64,000 bases of DNA, taken from NCBI GenBank assembly GCA_022315425.1, contig JAIUPT010000038.1, positions 2,285,501 through 2,349,500 on the forward strand, read 5' to 3'. Of this stretch, positions 1 through 11,476 are shown one piece after another. The notes under the pieces are model-generated. The model searched no databases and was not told the DNA's origin. It saw only the letters and a list, made by a program, of their open reading frames with translations. Within the stretch, counting starts at the first letter, position 1, and each line of letters opens with the position of its first letter. The DNA comes from Pseudevernia furfuracea (taxonomy: Eukaryota > Ascomycota > Lecanoromycetes > Lecanorales > Parmeliaceae). Made by a program: the position numbers and the translations under genes.

Positions 1-419
1 CGAAGCCCAATTTCTCCAGCTCTGATTCGCTGGTTGGTGTAACCTTTGCAGCATCATTCTCTTCTGCAGCGCCTTTAAGTAATAAGACGCACCGGAAAGG
101 CCGTAGCTGAGGTCCGACATTGAGGCCATATTCCCGGACGAACTGCTCAAGTATGTTGTCGAATCGGTTGAAGAGGGGAATCCAGTGGTAAACATCTCCT
201 TTCGGAAATGCCCATCGAATAGGAAAGCTTCTGAAGTGTCGTGGTAGCTGCGGTATTGGGAGGATACTTGCTGTATTGACGAAGTCCGCTATGGCGGGAG
301 GCTGCAGTGACGTACAGGTTAGTAAAGCGTAGCTACAACTTCCCGTGATGTTGGTGCAGCTATAGACGTACCAGGGTCTCATCATGCTTTGGTCCCGCTT
401 CCTTCTTAATTCGCCCCAT
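1..419 (-). CDS. TOM1: TOM1/HUWE1-like HECT E3 ubiquitin ligase, N-terminal part (runs off left edge)
   Basis: Partial gene on the minus strand; only the 5' end lies in the window. Exon 1 (419-372) starts with ATG and encodes MGRIKKEAGPKHDETL. A 70-nt intron (371-302; donor GTACGT, branch TACTAAC, acceptor CTGCAG) follows. Exon 2 (301 to the edge) encodes a segment containing LPRHFRSFPIRWAFPKGD, VYHWIPLFNRFDNILEQF and VREYGL. This matches, as I remember it, the start of fungal TOM1/Ptr1 proteins, just before the DUF908 armadillo region of these roughly 4000-residue ligases. Family role: ubiquitination of histones, ribosomal proteins and mRNA-export factors, using a C-terminal HECT domain that is not visible here. 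The family call rests on this N-terminal motif alone. Confidence 0.75.
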
Positions 420-1261
420 CGTGACAGCTGGGTGAGTGTAGACCACTCATGTGTAAATCCGGAACCGATTCCGAGCTCCCCACTGTACGATGGCGAGGTC
501 TTAGATTCAAATCTGATGGTATGATGTGTGATGCTGAAGCAGCTCAGACGTTTGTTCAGGAGCTATTGAAGGGGTCGTTCCTGCCTTGTCAGCCGTGCAG
601 ATTTAAAGGTGGTGTTACCCAGGTGTCTGTAGGCGGTCTTGGCGTGCGAGGTGTTGCAAGGCACCAGACTCCAGACTAGGAATTCAAAGGAAAGGGAACG
701 TGTTGAAGGTCAGGCAGGTAGGATGGAAAGGCGGAAGCTTGTGGTAGGTGGGAGAAAGCTTAGCGGTGCAGGTCGCCGGCTTATTCGTGAAAAAGAAAAA
801 GGTAAATGAAGTTATGAGATGCTGCCTTGGATCTGAGAGTGGCGTGATGAGTGTGATAAGAAAGTTAAGATGCGCGTGAAGGTGCGGAGCTTGGAATAGG
901 ATTGCTTCAAAGTAGGTAGAACCGCAAGGTGAAGGCCCGGAAGAAAGTTTCGATACTCCGCTGTAGAAAGCTAGCCCAAAATGGTAAGGTGGATTTATAA
1001 TCACTCTCCCGCCCTACTCTTGATTTGCTACGAGTCGAAACAGGGTATGCAAAAGAAGCTGAGTCAGGACTTGTGAGTCTTTCAGAGCTGCTAATCTTAC
1101 AATACGGTATATAGTCAAGGTCGCTTTTTGTCTTCAGAGCAAAGGAACAAAAACCCCAGCAGCCTCGCAGGCACAATGGCAAAGAGCTCTTCCGATAGCC
1201 AAACATATCCTTACATGAACCCATAATTTCATCATTCCTCTTCTGATATAGACCAGTCCAA
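420..1261. other. Intergenic region, no gene seen
   Basis: About 840 bp between the 5' end of the TOM1-like gene and the 3' end of the fatty-acid oxygenase gene, both on the minus strand. It should hold the TOM1 promoter and the oxygenase 3' UTR. The open frames here overlap one another, lack family resemblance and have no convincing splice structure. Confidence 0.6.
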
Positions 1262-4200
1262 TCACGCTTCCAGCGGCGGCAAATCTCCATTCCACCGCAC
1301 ATTCATCGTTGTTGGGAAAGGAAAGTATCTCGAGTGATCCGCGGTCATGTATAGAGTGATGCCTCCCGGGCCAGCAATTTTTTTGATCTGTCCCTGTTTC
1401 CCTGGTGCTCTCCTCAGTTCGTCGAGCTTGCCCACCGTCTTCAGCATCGTCATCATAGCTAGCTTGCTCACTCCATACCCCAAACACTGGTGGGGTCCCT
1501 GGCCGTAGTGAATGTATGAGTCCATGGGTCTATCGAGTCTGACAGTGTCTGGCTCTGGGAAGATGATCGGATCTCTTGAGGCTGTGACACAGTCTACCAA
1601 GATTCTGTCGCCAGGAATCACATGGATCTTTCTGTCACTGTCCTGGATGGTTGCCATTGTGGCCACATCGCGATACACGCCAACCGTGGCCCTTAGCCTA
1701 GTGCCTTCCATGAAATACCGAAGGATCAAGTCGTCGGCTTCCGGAGTGTCGAGCTTAGCCAGCTCGTTGATCTTTTTCAGATGTCCGGCATTTTCGGGTT
1801 CGAGGTAGAAGTCAAGATTTTGGGCGAACAACTGGGCTTGGTTGGCTATCATACCACCTGCAGTTGGCAATATTTGAGACCAGATGATGTCTTTAGTTGA
1901 GAGGCCACTCTTAAACAATTGATGAATCATATGCAGGCCATATTTACTCAGTGCGCTGTGCTTGTGAAAGAGACCGATGATGTTGTTGATGACAGTTGAA
2001 TCTCTGGCTTCGGGAATAATCAATGTTTCCATGATCACACCAAGCTGCTGAGTGAGTTTGCGTGCGGCTTGTCGGAGAGCAAAGCTGTTGGCGGGATCTG
2101 CATCGAAAAAAATGCAGATGAAAACTAGGGCCATTAAGCTATAGAGCTGGCTTTCACTATACACCCCTGTCGGATTCTGCGCCGTTTTCAATGGAAGGCA
2201 GAAGATCTGTTCCAAATCGTCAGTCCAGCACCAGAACAACATAGCTCTGTCAACTCACTTCTGCAGAAAAGTGTACCTGAGCTAAGTTACCAACATCTCG
2301 GACAATATCAACCTGGTTTGCCCCGGAAACTTCGTAAGAATTCTCGCGGAGAAGCTGTAGCGTTATTTTTTCGTAGAAATTTTTGACCTCGTCCTCCCAC
2401 TTGTCGCGGTACAGGGCTGGACCCATCACATGGCGTGAGTTGGCATTATCAGACGCGTCTCCAGAGAGCATGAAGTCAGCCCCAAATTCTTTACCACTGT
2501 TGTGCATGAGAAACTTGATTGCCTTGCCCCAGGTAACCTTGAAGTTTTGCTGATTTTCAAGAGTGGATTTACAAGCAGCGTAAGATGTAATTGGTGTTGG
2601 CTGTGGTATGGGAGCTGGTCTGCTAAAGTCGTATTTGTCGACCTGTTCAAGCTTAGACAGAATGACATGGTTCTCCTCTGGGATGACCATGGGGTAGTGT
2701 GCGTAAATTGAATTTGGCTGGAAGTGATGTGGGAACGCTCTTAGGAATAGCTTGTAGAACACATGGCCATGGTCCACTGTCACGTCCGACGAGACCTCGT
2801 GGAAGCCCCAATTGGTCAGGTTGTTGGGGGTATAGTCGACGGTGTAAAATCTGTCTCCACGTATAAGGGACACAGCATCAGAAAGTACGGCTCTAGAAAT
2901 AGTGTAGTTGGGGGAAAGGCCTTGGCCAGCTTCATATGCAGTTGGGTGTTTAGCCTCTTCGACTACCAGACCGGGATATAGTTCGACGAGGTCAGGATCA
3001 TCGTAGAAGTGCTTGAGTGCATTAGAAATTTTTGGATCACTGTTGATACTTTCGAACGATTTGTGCTTTTCCAAGTTGAAGAATGCTCGAAACTCGTTGA
3101 GAGTAGCCAAGTTCCACGATCGTGCCTGTTTGATGCCAAGAATCTCGACGGCTTTGAGGATGGCAGGAACGTTGGTCGAGCCAAAAGCACCAGCCACGTC
3201 TTCAGTTCCTTCGGCGAGGATTTTGACTAGTGCATCGTCATCCAGACTTCCATCTGCAGAACGCTGGAGGTTGGCGAATGGGCGTGCCTGGGGGTCTGAA
3301 GATAGGCCAGCTTCCCACATGCCAAGCGTTGTGAGAAACTGTTTCATGCTGACTTGGCTTGGGTCTTTGCCGGGAAATAGTCTTGCATACTCCTCTCGGG
3401 TCCATTTGTCATCATTTTCTGACACGCATGCGTGCCATCGGTAAACGAGATTGAACTCTGCAGAGACTTGATTACCTGGAGTACCATTGGCGGTAGGACC
3501 AGTAAGAGTCGCTGTTCGAGGGTCAAGATCCCAGTCACTGTCGGTCCTGTTCAGATTCAAGATCGTTCTCACATAGTCTTTCAGGATGATGTTGACGTAG
3601 AGACCACAATTAATAAGACGAGCCGTCTGGAACAGATCGTTATCGTACTTGGTGTAGGCTGTCTTGTCTGCATCATCTTTGGGTTTCGTAAATCTGTAGG
3701 CTTCGTTGATTGACGCAAGCTGGTCCACGACATAGTTGTGAAAGCGATTGAACATAATTAGCATAGCACCAACCCCAGGCGGAAATCCCAGAACGCGCTT
3801 GCTGCTGAAGCAGTCAGGCTTGATTTTGCCGTCTTTGAACGTGCGCATTGCATCCTGTTCCGTCTGATCGCAACCATAAAGGGGTGCCAAGTCCAAATAC
3901 GAAGATGTCTTCGTCTTTGTTTTGTCCCAGGGGTCCGTACGGAATAGGTCGTGTATGATAATAGAAGCAAGATAGAAAAGCATGCTGGAAATCTTGGCAG
4001 GATGAGGCTTGAAGTGATCTCGAGCCATAAGGTTGTCGAATAAATCTGCGGGATCCGGGGGATCTGACATTTGCATAGTCTGTGGACGCACACTTCGAGC
4101 ATAATGGGTATTAGCCGCTCCTACTTGAGGGGCCATGATGTTGTTGAATGAGCCATCGGCGGCTCGGTACCTGTGTTCATTTCCAAGTTGCGCAACTGGA

Positions 4201-4586
4201 GGGTGTTGAAGGTTGTCGTACAATTGCTGGACGATTGCATTGCTCAGGACATTGACATTTTTGCTATTTGGCGGAAGGTCGCTTGCCACCTTCAGGAGCC
4301 CTTCCATGAGGTAAGTCTTGTCGTCCACAGGATCACCTGTGAATGTAGACATAGCCTGAGCTATCAAGGTCCTGCCATCGCCGTGCCGTAGATGTGCCAG
4401 GTCGTCTAGGAATCCAGTGGACTTTGTGTCTGCAATGTAAGACCCATCGCCAGTCTGGGTTGGCAGGGGTGCTGCAGAAGCCTTGATCACACCGGCCACG
4501 GACTGGAATACTTCTTCGACCTTCTCGCGGAAGGTGACATGCTGCTCTGGAGGCGTGGCGGGCAACTGTGATTCGTGTTCTGCCAT
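1262..4586 (-). CDS. ppoA: Psi-producing oxygenase / linoleate diol synthase (dioxygenase-P450 fusion)
   Basis: Two exons (4586-2259 and 2206-1262) joined by a 52-nt intron (donor GTGAGT, acceptor ACAG) give 1090 residues, the usual Ppo length. The N-terminal heme-peroxidase-like dioxygenase has the distal His at about 212 (IIIHDLF) and the Tyr-Arg-Trp-His motif at 382-385, carrying the catalytic Tyr and proximal heme ligand. The C-terminal half is a P450 with E-x-x-R at 943-946, the I-helix Asn898-x-x-Gln901 and the heme-thiolate loop GQGPHQCLG with Cys1017. Known for the family: the dioxygenase makes an 8R-hydroperoxide of linoleate and the P450 isomerises it to a dihydroxy acid (psi factor) that tunes sexual and asexual sporulation. 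PpoC-type enzymes lack the heme Cys; its presence here, with the Asn/Gln pair, favours a PpoA-like diol synthase. Whether it makes the 5,8- or 7,8-diol cannot be read from the sequence. Confidence 0.93.
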
Positions 4587-5816
4587 CGTTGAAGTTGTTA
4601 GAAACGATTTATGGCTTTATGTAAAAAGCAAGTTGGAATTATCCTGAAAGGCCCTGAAAGGCTGAAAGGCAATTAGATACGAGTTGACGGTGCTGATCGG
4701 TGAGGGTTTATGTATGTATACGAGTGCCGGCTAGGGGGACAGAACTAAAATAGAGAGATTGAAAAATGCAGAAATATATGGCGGGTGGGAGCCGTGGATG
4801 AAGCAGGAGTCAAGGCTCTCTCCTGACTGATGGAAAGGCAGCTTTGGGTTTTGCCGAACTTTTCAATTGAAGGTGGAACAATCGGTTATACTCGCAGAGT
4901 CTATAAGACTCATGGAAATCCCAAAGGTCCTAGGAGATTTTAAGGGGAAAGGCAGTGCCGGTATATATAATTGAGGTATTATCATTAGCGGACATATACG
5001 TGAGGGAGCTTTGGGATTCGGACAATCCGACTCCCAGGAAGCGTTTAAATACTTAATTCCCCACGAAGGGCAGTACCTATGCATCATACTCGGTGTTCCA
5101 TGAAGATTATTCTAAGAACGCCGTGCATGCATCGGATGTCAGCTGAAGTAAGCGGCGGCGGTGCCCGCTGAAATCATTTTTGGGTACGCCGGGTCAGGGG
5201 TTGCCCCTGACAATCAAATCGGCGCTCTCACCACCATCATCAGCAGAACGATTGATGGCTAGATTCTAGCATGCCGCGGCGTTTCCCTCATCGATGCTAG
5301 AAATTTAGGACGCACAACATACATCGTTTCAATGGTGCGGCGTGACCGACCAATGCAGCCAAAGGAACTCAGCCTCAAAAGCTGGAACGACCTTTTTCAC
5401 TACTCATTGGTCGCAATGTGCCTTCAGAAAGAGGCGAAGCGGCCTAATATAGTGTGCATGGATATTGGTGCGCAGCAAAGTCCACATTCAAGGAAACGAG
5501 GATCACGATTCATGACGAATCTTGAAGAAAATTGTTTCAAAATTGACGCTGGAGTTGAAGCTGAAGATTACTCGTAGTACGTACAGTATGTGCGCCGTAC
5601 GTTGAGATTATGCGAGATTAATCGTCGCCCCACTATTCGCTATGAGCGATTTAATCTTAAAGTACCGAGGCTCGCCTGGACAGAAACGGCGCTTCTAATT
5701 CTACTTCGGCCACCGTACTCTAGTTGTGCCTGCATTTACACTCGCACACCACTACTCCGTACTCATATCAAGCATCCAATCTTCATGACATTCTTCATGA
5801 TACCTTTTGTTCTACA
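4587..5816. promoter_or_regulatory. Divergent intergenic region of oxygenase and phosphatase genes
   Basis: About 1.2 kb between two divergently transcribed genes, so it must hold both promoters. A run of short frames on + (5332-5820) has no recognisable product. I see no clear TATA box, repeat or binding-site array that I could assign. Confidence 0.4.
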
Positions 5817-6780
5817 ATGAGACTGTTCCTCATCCGCCATGGTGAAACGGTCGATAACGTAGCCCAAGTATAGTGGGAATATTCCGTCTCTGTGGCCAGA
5901 TCTCTGTGTGCTAACGCGATCCAGTGCCGGAGTAAAAGACTCCGCCCTGACCATTCATGGCCATCTGCAAGCTGAACGACTGGGGAAATACTTTGCGGAG
6001 AACGGGCTACGTTTCAAAAATATTTTCTCCTCAGACCTGCAACGTGCCTTGAAAACTGCAACTGCGGTACGCCTGGCACAGCCTCTGCCTGACTGCGATG
6101 CGGCGCCTGAGGCAAAGTTACAGGTCACTGCGCTTACGGTCTTACGGGAGCAAGACTTCGGATATTACGAAGGAAAGCCGTTTTATGCTCGTCCTAGGGG
6201 CTCCCACAAATCAGGAAAAGAGAACCACCGATCTCGACATCAGGATGGTCCTGACTTCAAAGACGTCGAGTCGAAGGAGTCGATGGCCCTAAGGATGTCG
6301 CGGTTTCTCCAGGATCATCTAGTGCCCGCAATACAGAGTGAACCAATGGAGCGCAGCAGCGACATTGTGGTCGTATCTCATGGGATTATTCTGTCCCAGC
6401 TATGGAGATGCTTCCTCAAGCTCGTTGCCAAAAATTGCATCACTCTATCTCCAGGGCTCTCTGTGGGCACTGGTGGAATCACGCCCCTTGAATACCTTGG
6501 TGGATGGTCAAACACTGGGTATCTAGAGCTAGAAATCTCGAAGAAAGAATCAGCCGCTACAGACGATCTGGCAATCGCTACTGCTGCGCCGTCCACTCCT
6601 GATCCATCCAACGCCGACAGCGACACAGTCCCACCATTATATCAATACAGAGTCATTATCAAGACCGTTAATGGGAAAGAGCACTTTAAGGGTCTAAAAC
6701 GCACAAGGGGTGTTGGCAGCTCAAAGTTCGACGAAGACCAAAAACCTATTGAGTCGTTCTTCAAGAAGAGAAAAGTGTGA
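5817..6780 (+). CDS. Histidine phosphatase (phosphoglycerate mutase-like) with C-terminal PIP-box
   Basis: Exon 1 is 5817-5872 and exon 2 is 5925-6780, separated by a 52-nt intron (donor GTGGGA, branch CTAAC at 5911, acceptor CCAG). The splice restores the family sequence around VYAG and gives 303 residues. The N-terminus MRLFLIRHGET holds the phospho-accepting His8 in RHG. SSDLQRALKTA and the second catalytic His region (VVVSHGIILSQLW) follow. The fold is thus a complete branch-2-like histidine phosphatase; the substrate is unknown. The last 13 residues (291-303, QKPIESFFKKRKV) fit a PCNA-interacting PIP-box (Q-x-x-I-x-x-F-F) followed by a basic stretch that could serve as a nuclear signal. 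A nuclear, PCNA-linked role is inference. The start is supported by the RHG motif at the expected distance. Confidence 0.88.
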
Positions 6781-9700
6781 TGGCTATTCGCAGAAAAGAC
6801 TGTCGAAACTCATAGCAATAAATGGCGTCTGTGGCTCATGGCTCTTGAAGCTAGAGTAGAACAGGAAATGACGAGATACAGCGGTCTGCTGGTGTTTGGG
6901 TCGACGGAAAGATCTCACTCCTTTTCGTCGAAACTTCTTCAGCCAACTTCTGCCGCTCGGCTCCAACCGGCTGCCGACGCTGACACCAACAACCATACCT
7001 TTTATCATATGGCCAGCGCAAAGCTCCACAAGTCCAACGAAGTACTAGTAGACGGATGATTGGGTTATTACAAAAATTGACACCATGTTAGGTTCCGAGC
7101 CATACGAGGACCACGGTAAGCTCACCCGTTGCTATCTTCATTCCCTACCTTTTCCATGATGAAGCACATTATCACATATCACAGACCTGATCGGAAATAT
7201 CATGTCGAGAAAACTATTGTACCAACTGCTGTCTGAGAACAAACATCATCATTAGCCTTACTACTGCTCTTGTACAGCATTCCGCTAATATGGGAGACGT
7301 GTATATAGGATAGTACAGCCATCCCTCGGCAGAATTTACGCAAAGGAGTAGCGAGAATTGGGATGACCGCAGGGTCTGGGTATGTTTGTGCTTTACCGCA
7401 GGCATGGTACTAGATTTCGATGCAACATGCTACGGGGCTGTTGGAGAATCACTCAAGATTCAAATGGGAGGACCCGAAAGCTACTCTTCATATGACATGT
7501 TCATTTATTGATAGTGTAGATTTTGTTTGGCAGCTCCTCTACATTGCGATAAATGAACGCTTCTCCCAACAATCATCCCATCAACATGTGTTTTCCCAAA
7601 AAGAATGTGGACCGTATGAATCGTATAGCCATTGTTATATAAACAACTAGAATCACCATTCCGGGTATCTAGAGGTCCAGGGCCGATCATACCATGTTCC
7701 TGTGAGAGGACCAGACCTCTGCACGCGACAATCATCTCTGCAGAAAGGCGACAAGCATCTAAATCCGCAACAAAAACCCACAAGCAATCCGAATCACAGG
7801 CTGGATGGCCCTTCAAGTTGTTCAGAGCTGGTCAGCTTCCCATGGCACTACCGACGTAGGTCAATGTCTCGCCATCAACGCGGACAACAATCAGGCAAGA
7901 GAGGCATGGATTGAAGGCTGCCGATGCTTTCTGACAGGTTGGCAGGTCTGCCAAGTCGCTGTTCTTGGAGACTCGCCCCCCAATAGCTCGAAATATCTCC
8001 AGGGAGGTGACATGCGGGTCTTCGATGAGGTTCGACAACGGTCCACGCTTTTCTAAGGTATGGGAAAGAAAGGGTCCCTCTGGATCTCTCGAAAATAGAA
8101 CGCTGACTGCATATGATCAGATCGACTAAAGTATGGGGTCTGGTGGCGTGATTTTTGGCTCCTGGCTCTTGGCTCCTGGCTCCTGAGGCACTTCTCGGCC
8201 GCGTACGAGTAGGGACGCAGGTGTGCTAACCAGGTGAATTGGAGAACGTACCAGCGTTTTCGATCGGAGATTGGTCCGTGAAGACTTCGTGGCCCTCAGC
8301 CACTTCCACATCGAGGTGTGAATTGTACGTAACTCGATGGATCCGACTTCTACTTCGCGTGAGTAAGAAACGTGTCCGAGTCATATTTTCTGCTGTTCTT
8401 AGATGCTCGGCTTGGTATTTTGCATCGAGCGCTCCGAGATCTGCCTCGGCAAGAGGTACCTCTCATCGTCACAGGCGAACGAATCGCGCTCGTATTCTAT
8501 CTGAGCAATACTGTACAATCCGTTGGCGGGGCACCGTTCGCTGCATTCCTTGTCCTCGTGATCAAAATCATTGGATGAATTGAAGGTCTGTGGAGACTTG
8601 GAGAAGGCGTGTTGAGATATACGATTCTCTATGAGTAGACCAATTCAAGTCAAGACTCGTATACCTTGCCTACTGCAAATTAATTTTAGGTTTACGAATG
8701 GTCAATGCTGCTGTTTTCGGATGATTGGTCTTCGGAACCCAATTCTTGGGAGCATATCCGTCATCACTCTCCAATGATGGTGCTTCATCACAGTCGTCAG
8801 ACACGACACTAACTTTCTTCTCCGTACTTTCATTTGTGGACGGGTATTCATCACTCTCGCTGACCGCTGGTTAAAACTGATCACATTCGCAAGAACAGAT
8901 GGCACAATTCTGTCTTATACGACGTTCGGTGTTCTGGTGCTCGATCTTTGGGGAATCTGACTCTCCACGAAAGGCAAAACATTGGGCGCGCCCTTTTGGG
9001 TGTCCCTGCTGCACCCTAGGCTTCCCGTGGAAATCTTCTATAGTCAATCTCTCTAAAGTACCTTTCTTATCGATATCTACAGGTCATGGCCGAAAGGCCG
9101 AGTGGGGGTGATAACAGCTCTACTCTAGTCTGCATGAACCTCTTCGAGTAGGACATACATACACACTTTAGCGTGCGAACCTTTGCTGGGAACAACATCA
9201 TCGCTGTCACTGTTGTCTTTGATTTTGATAGTAGAAGGAAAGACAGTATGCGATCCGGTTCCAATTCGAAAGTTGAATTGAAGGATTGGGGAAGAGCAAC
9301 AGGAACAGCGACAGACATCTCAGCGCACCGGTAGGTAGGTACTTGAAGGTGAAGGATCCAGTTAGGTACACGCTAGCGAGCACTAGCGCGTGCAATGCCT
9401 TGGCAACCGTTTCCTCCAGCAAGCTTTCTTCCCTGCTGGCCCTGATCATCACCTCTTGTTGTACGGCGACATCGCTACGCAATATAAAATGCCGACGACC
9501 TTCGAGGAGTGGCATCGCCAGCTGCGAATGACAGCTGATGCCAGCAGATCCTCTCTTGCAGATGTGGGTGGAACCAATCAGAACGGGACGGCCGCATTTG
9601 CTGGCCATGCAGAAACCAAGGCACACGTTTGTGCGGTATGCTAATCCAAAGGCTCGCACAGGATACAATATACAAAGCATGGAAGTTTCCATGTTTCTTT

Positions 9701-9902
9701 CGGTCTCCGGCTTTCCATTTGTTTTCATTTCCTGTTTCCCACGATGTTGTCGCGTCCCCGCCACCACGCTGTTTAGGGAGGCTGGGACCGCCAACCACCT
9801 CGCCATGAACCACATATCTGATGGCATTCTCTCCCAACTCCACATTCCATCCTACAAGCACAATTCATTGTCTCAAATCCTCCCTTCAATTGATCTCACA
9901 AG
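6781..9902. other. 3.1-kb region without a supportable gene
   Basis: Many overlapping open frames of 60-212 codons occur on both strands but none shows a domain, signal peptide or consistent splice sites. The longest (minus, 9845-9207) overlaps the likely leader of the next gene and has irregular composition. A short minus-strand frame near 8578-8400 has a few cysteines and a possible acceptor upstream, but I could not build a gene. The region may hold decayed genes or a long non-coding transcript. Confidence 0.45.
8157..8184. repeat. 7-bp tandem repeat (GGCTCCT)x4
   Basis: Four consecutive heptamers ggctcct / ggctctt / ggctcct / ggctcct, seen directly, one with a single substitution. It lies in non-coding sequence. 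Confidence 0.85.
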
Positions 9903-11003
9903 ATGTTCTTCACTATCACTCGTCTAGGTCTCGCCCTCTCGGCTCCATCTTTCATCCTTACACAATCAGTCACCACCTACTCATTTACCGCAAATGGCAC
10001 CCCGACCTCCCTCGTGTTCTCAATTCCCACCGTTGAGACAACGACTGTCACATACACTCAAGCGGCCTACACAATGACCCTCACGCCAGCCCCTACGATC
10101 GAAACACATACTTTCACCGTCACAGCACCCGCACCCGAAATCGCATCGATAGAAGGCGCAATACCTCAGTCCCTTCAAGTGGTAGCGCCATCCGTTGCGC
10201 CGGGCTCCGTAGTCCCAGTGGTGATACATGGCTATACTGCATCAGTGCAAATACCCGCAAGCGCATCGCTCCCAGAGGGCACATACACACCTTCCCCGGT
10301 CTACATCGTCGCTGCAACACCAGCCGCAGCGTCAACTGCTGCAGCTGTTGCTTCCCAAGCTACCGCCAATGCCCAATCAGCAGCGTCGGAAGAGGGCGCT
10401 GTGGCTTCGAATGTTGCCGGAGACTCCAATACACTTGCTACAGGTACTGAGCCTGCAGCTACCGCCGCCGTCACCGTAGCTTCAACCGCGGCCGGAGATG
10501 TCAGCACCACCGTTTCTGGAATCCCAACACACCTTCCCATCCCCATCGTACCACTTGTCCACGCCTCCGCAGCTGTCCAGAGCGCCGATGCCACAGCCTC
10601 CGAGGCCGCCTCTGCTGCCGGTGCTGGCGCATCCTCTGCAGCCAACGGTGCTGTCTCGGCGGCCACCGAGGGTTTTGCTTCTACGGCTTCCGTACCAAAG
10701 GCAATCATAACGGACACGACCTCTTTGGTCACGCCAACTCCTATCATCGCAAGCGTTACCTCTGTATCGCAAGGTATGGTGACCTCGACGACTTCAACTA
10801 CTGATACCACTTCGACTACTTCGAGCGCAGCAACTGCCTCGTCCAGCTCCTCCACCCCAGCACCTTCCGACTCGTCAACAACTGCCCCAGCGCCAAGCAC
10901 GAGTAGTACTGCGGCGCCGAAATCGGGAGCCATGGGAAGGAAGGTTGCAGGAAACCTGCTGGGTGGTGTGGCCGGGTTTATCGGGCTGCTGCTTTTTGTT
11001 TAA
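9903..11003 (+). CDS. Ser/Thr/Ala-rich GPI-anchored cell-wall-type protein
   Basis: A single exon of 366 codons starting at the ATG at 9903. Residues 1-20 form a plausible signal peptide (MFFTITRLGLALSAPSFILT). The mature region is dominated by Ala, Ser, Thr, Val and Pro; the first part has repeated T/V/P-rich segments and the second has long Ala/Ser and Ser/Thr runs expected to carry O-mannosyl chains. The C-terminus has a small-residue site (KSGAMG) followed by a hydrophobic tail ending IGLLLFV, the layout of a GPI-attachment signal. Such proteins are usually linked to plasma membrane or wall glucan. No catalytic domain is visible, so a structural or surface role is inferred from composition alone. 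Low-complexity coding sequence makes open frames on the opposite strand; these are shadows. Confidence 0.82.
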   Translation: MFFTITRLGLALSAPSFILTQSVTTYSFTANGTPTSLVFSIPTVETTTVTYTQAAYTMTLTPAPTIETHTFTVTAPAPEIASIEGAIPQSLQVVAPSVAPGSVVPVVIHGYTASVQIPASASLPEGTYTPSPVYIVAATPAAASTAAAVASQATANAQSAASEEGAVASNVAGDSNTLATGTEPAATAAVTVASTAAGDVSTTVSGIPTHLPIPIVPLVHASAAVQSADATASEAASAAGAGASSAANGAVSAATEGFASTASVPKAIITDTTSLVTPTPIIASVTSVSQGMVTSTTSTTDTTSTTSSAATASSSSSTPAPSDSSTTAPAPSTSSTAAPKSGAMGRKVAGNLLGGVAGFIGLLLFV

Positions 11004-11476
11004 TGAGAAAGGATGGATATAGAGGAGAATGGACGGAGTGCGATGATACCATTTGGCTTGCTAGAGTTTGATCTTCAAGGGAGTTTTGAGCAAGGAGCTT
11101 GGCGAAAGGGAAGGCTTGTGGTATACACGTGATTCTTTTACTGTGGATATGAGTGATATGAGTGGATGAGATCGGTGCACATAGGGATTCACGTTCATAA
11201 TCTATAATCTTAATGCACCAACTCCAATGCAATCGCTCGCTGATTGTGCTACCATGAACTTCGCTTCGCTCCAATCTTTCGTCAAACACTCAGAGCCTCA
11301 CAGAGCAATAGCCCTCTAAATCGCTTCTAAAATAGTAGCAACATGATCATAGGTCGCGAACGTCTTTGAATCCAGCTCCGTAGCACCCTTATGTAGATAT
11401 TTCTGAGCGTCGTTCCTCGCGCCGCACTCTCCATATCACTGACCTCAACCCCGATTATACACCCCCAATCCTATGC
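11004..11476. other. Convergent 3' intergenic region
   Basis: About 470 bp between the 3' end of the GPI-type gene (+) and the 3' end of the enoyl reductase gene (-). It should hold both 3' UTRs; nothing else is seen. Confidence 0.6.

Noticed and set aside
1262..4586. A secondary-metabolite cluster around the oxygenase
   Set aside because: No synthase, transporter or cluster regulator lies next to it; neighbours are a ubiquitin ligase and a phosphatase.
9207..9845. 212-codon minus-strand frame upstream of the GPI-type gene
   Set aside because: No domain or start context; overlaps another minus frame and the probable leader of the + strand gene; composition is irregular.
10301..10933. 210-codon minus-strand frame opposite the Ser/Thr/Ala-rich gene
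   Set aside because: Shadow of low-complexity coding sequence; the + frame has a signal peptide and GPI tail.
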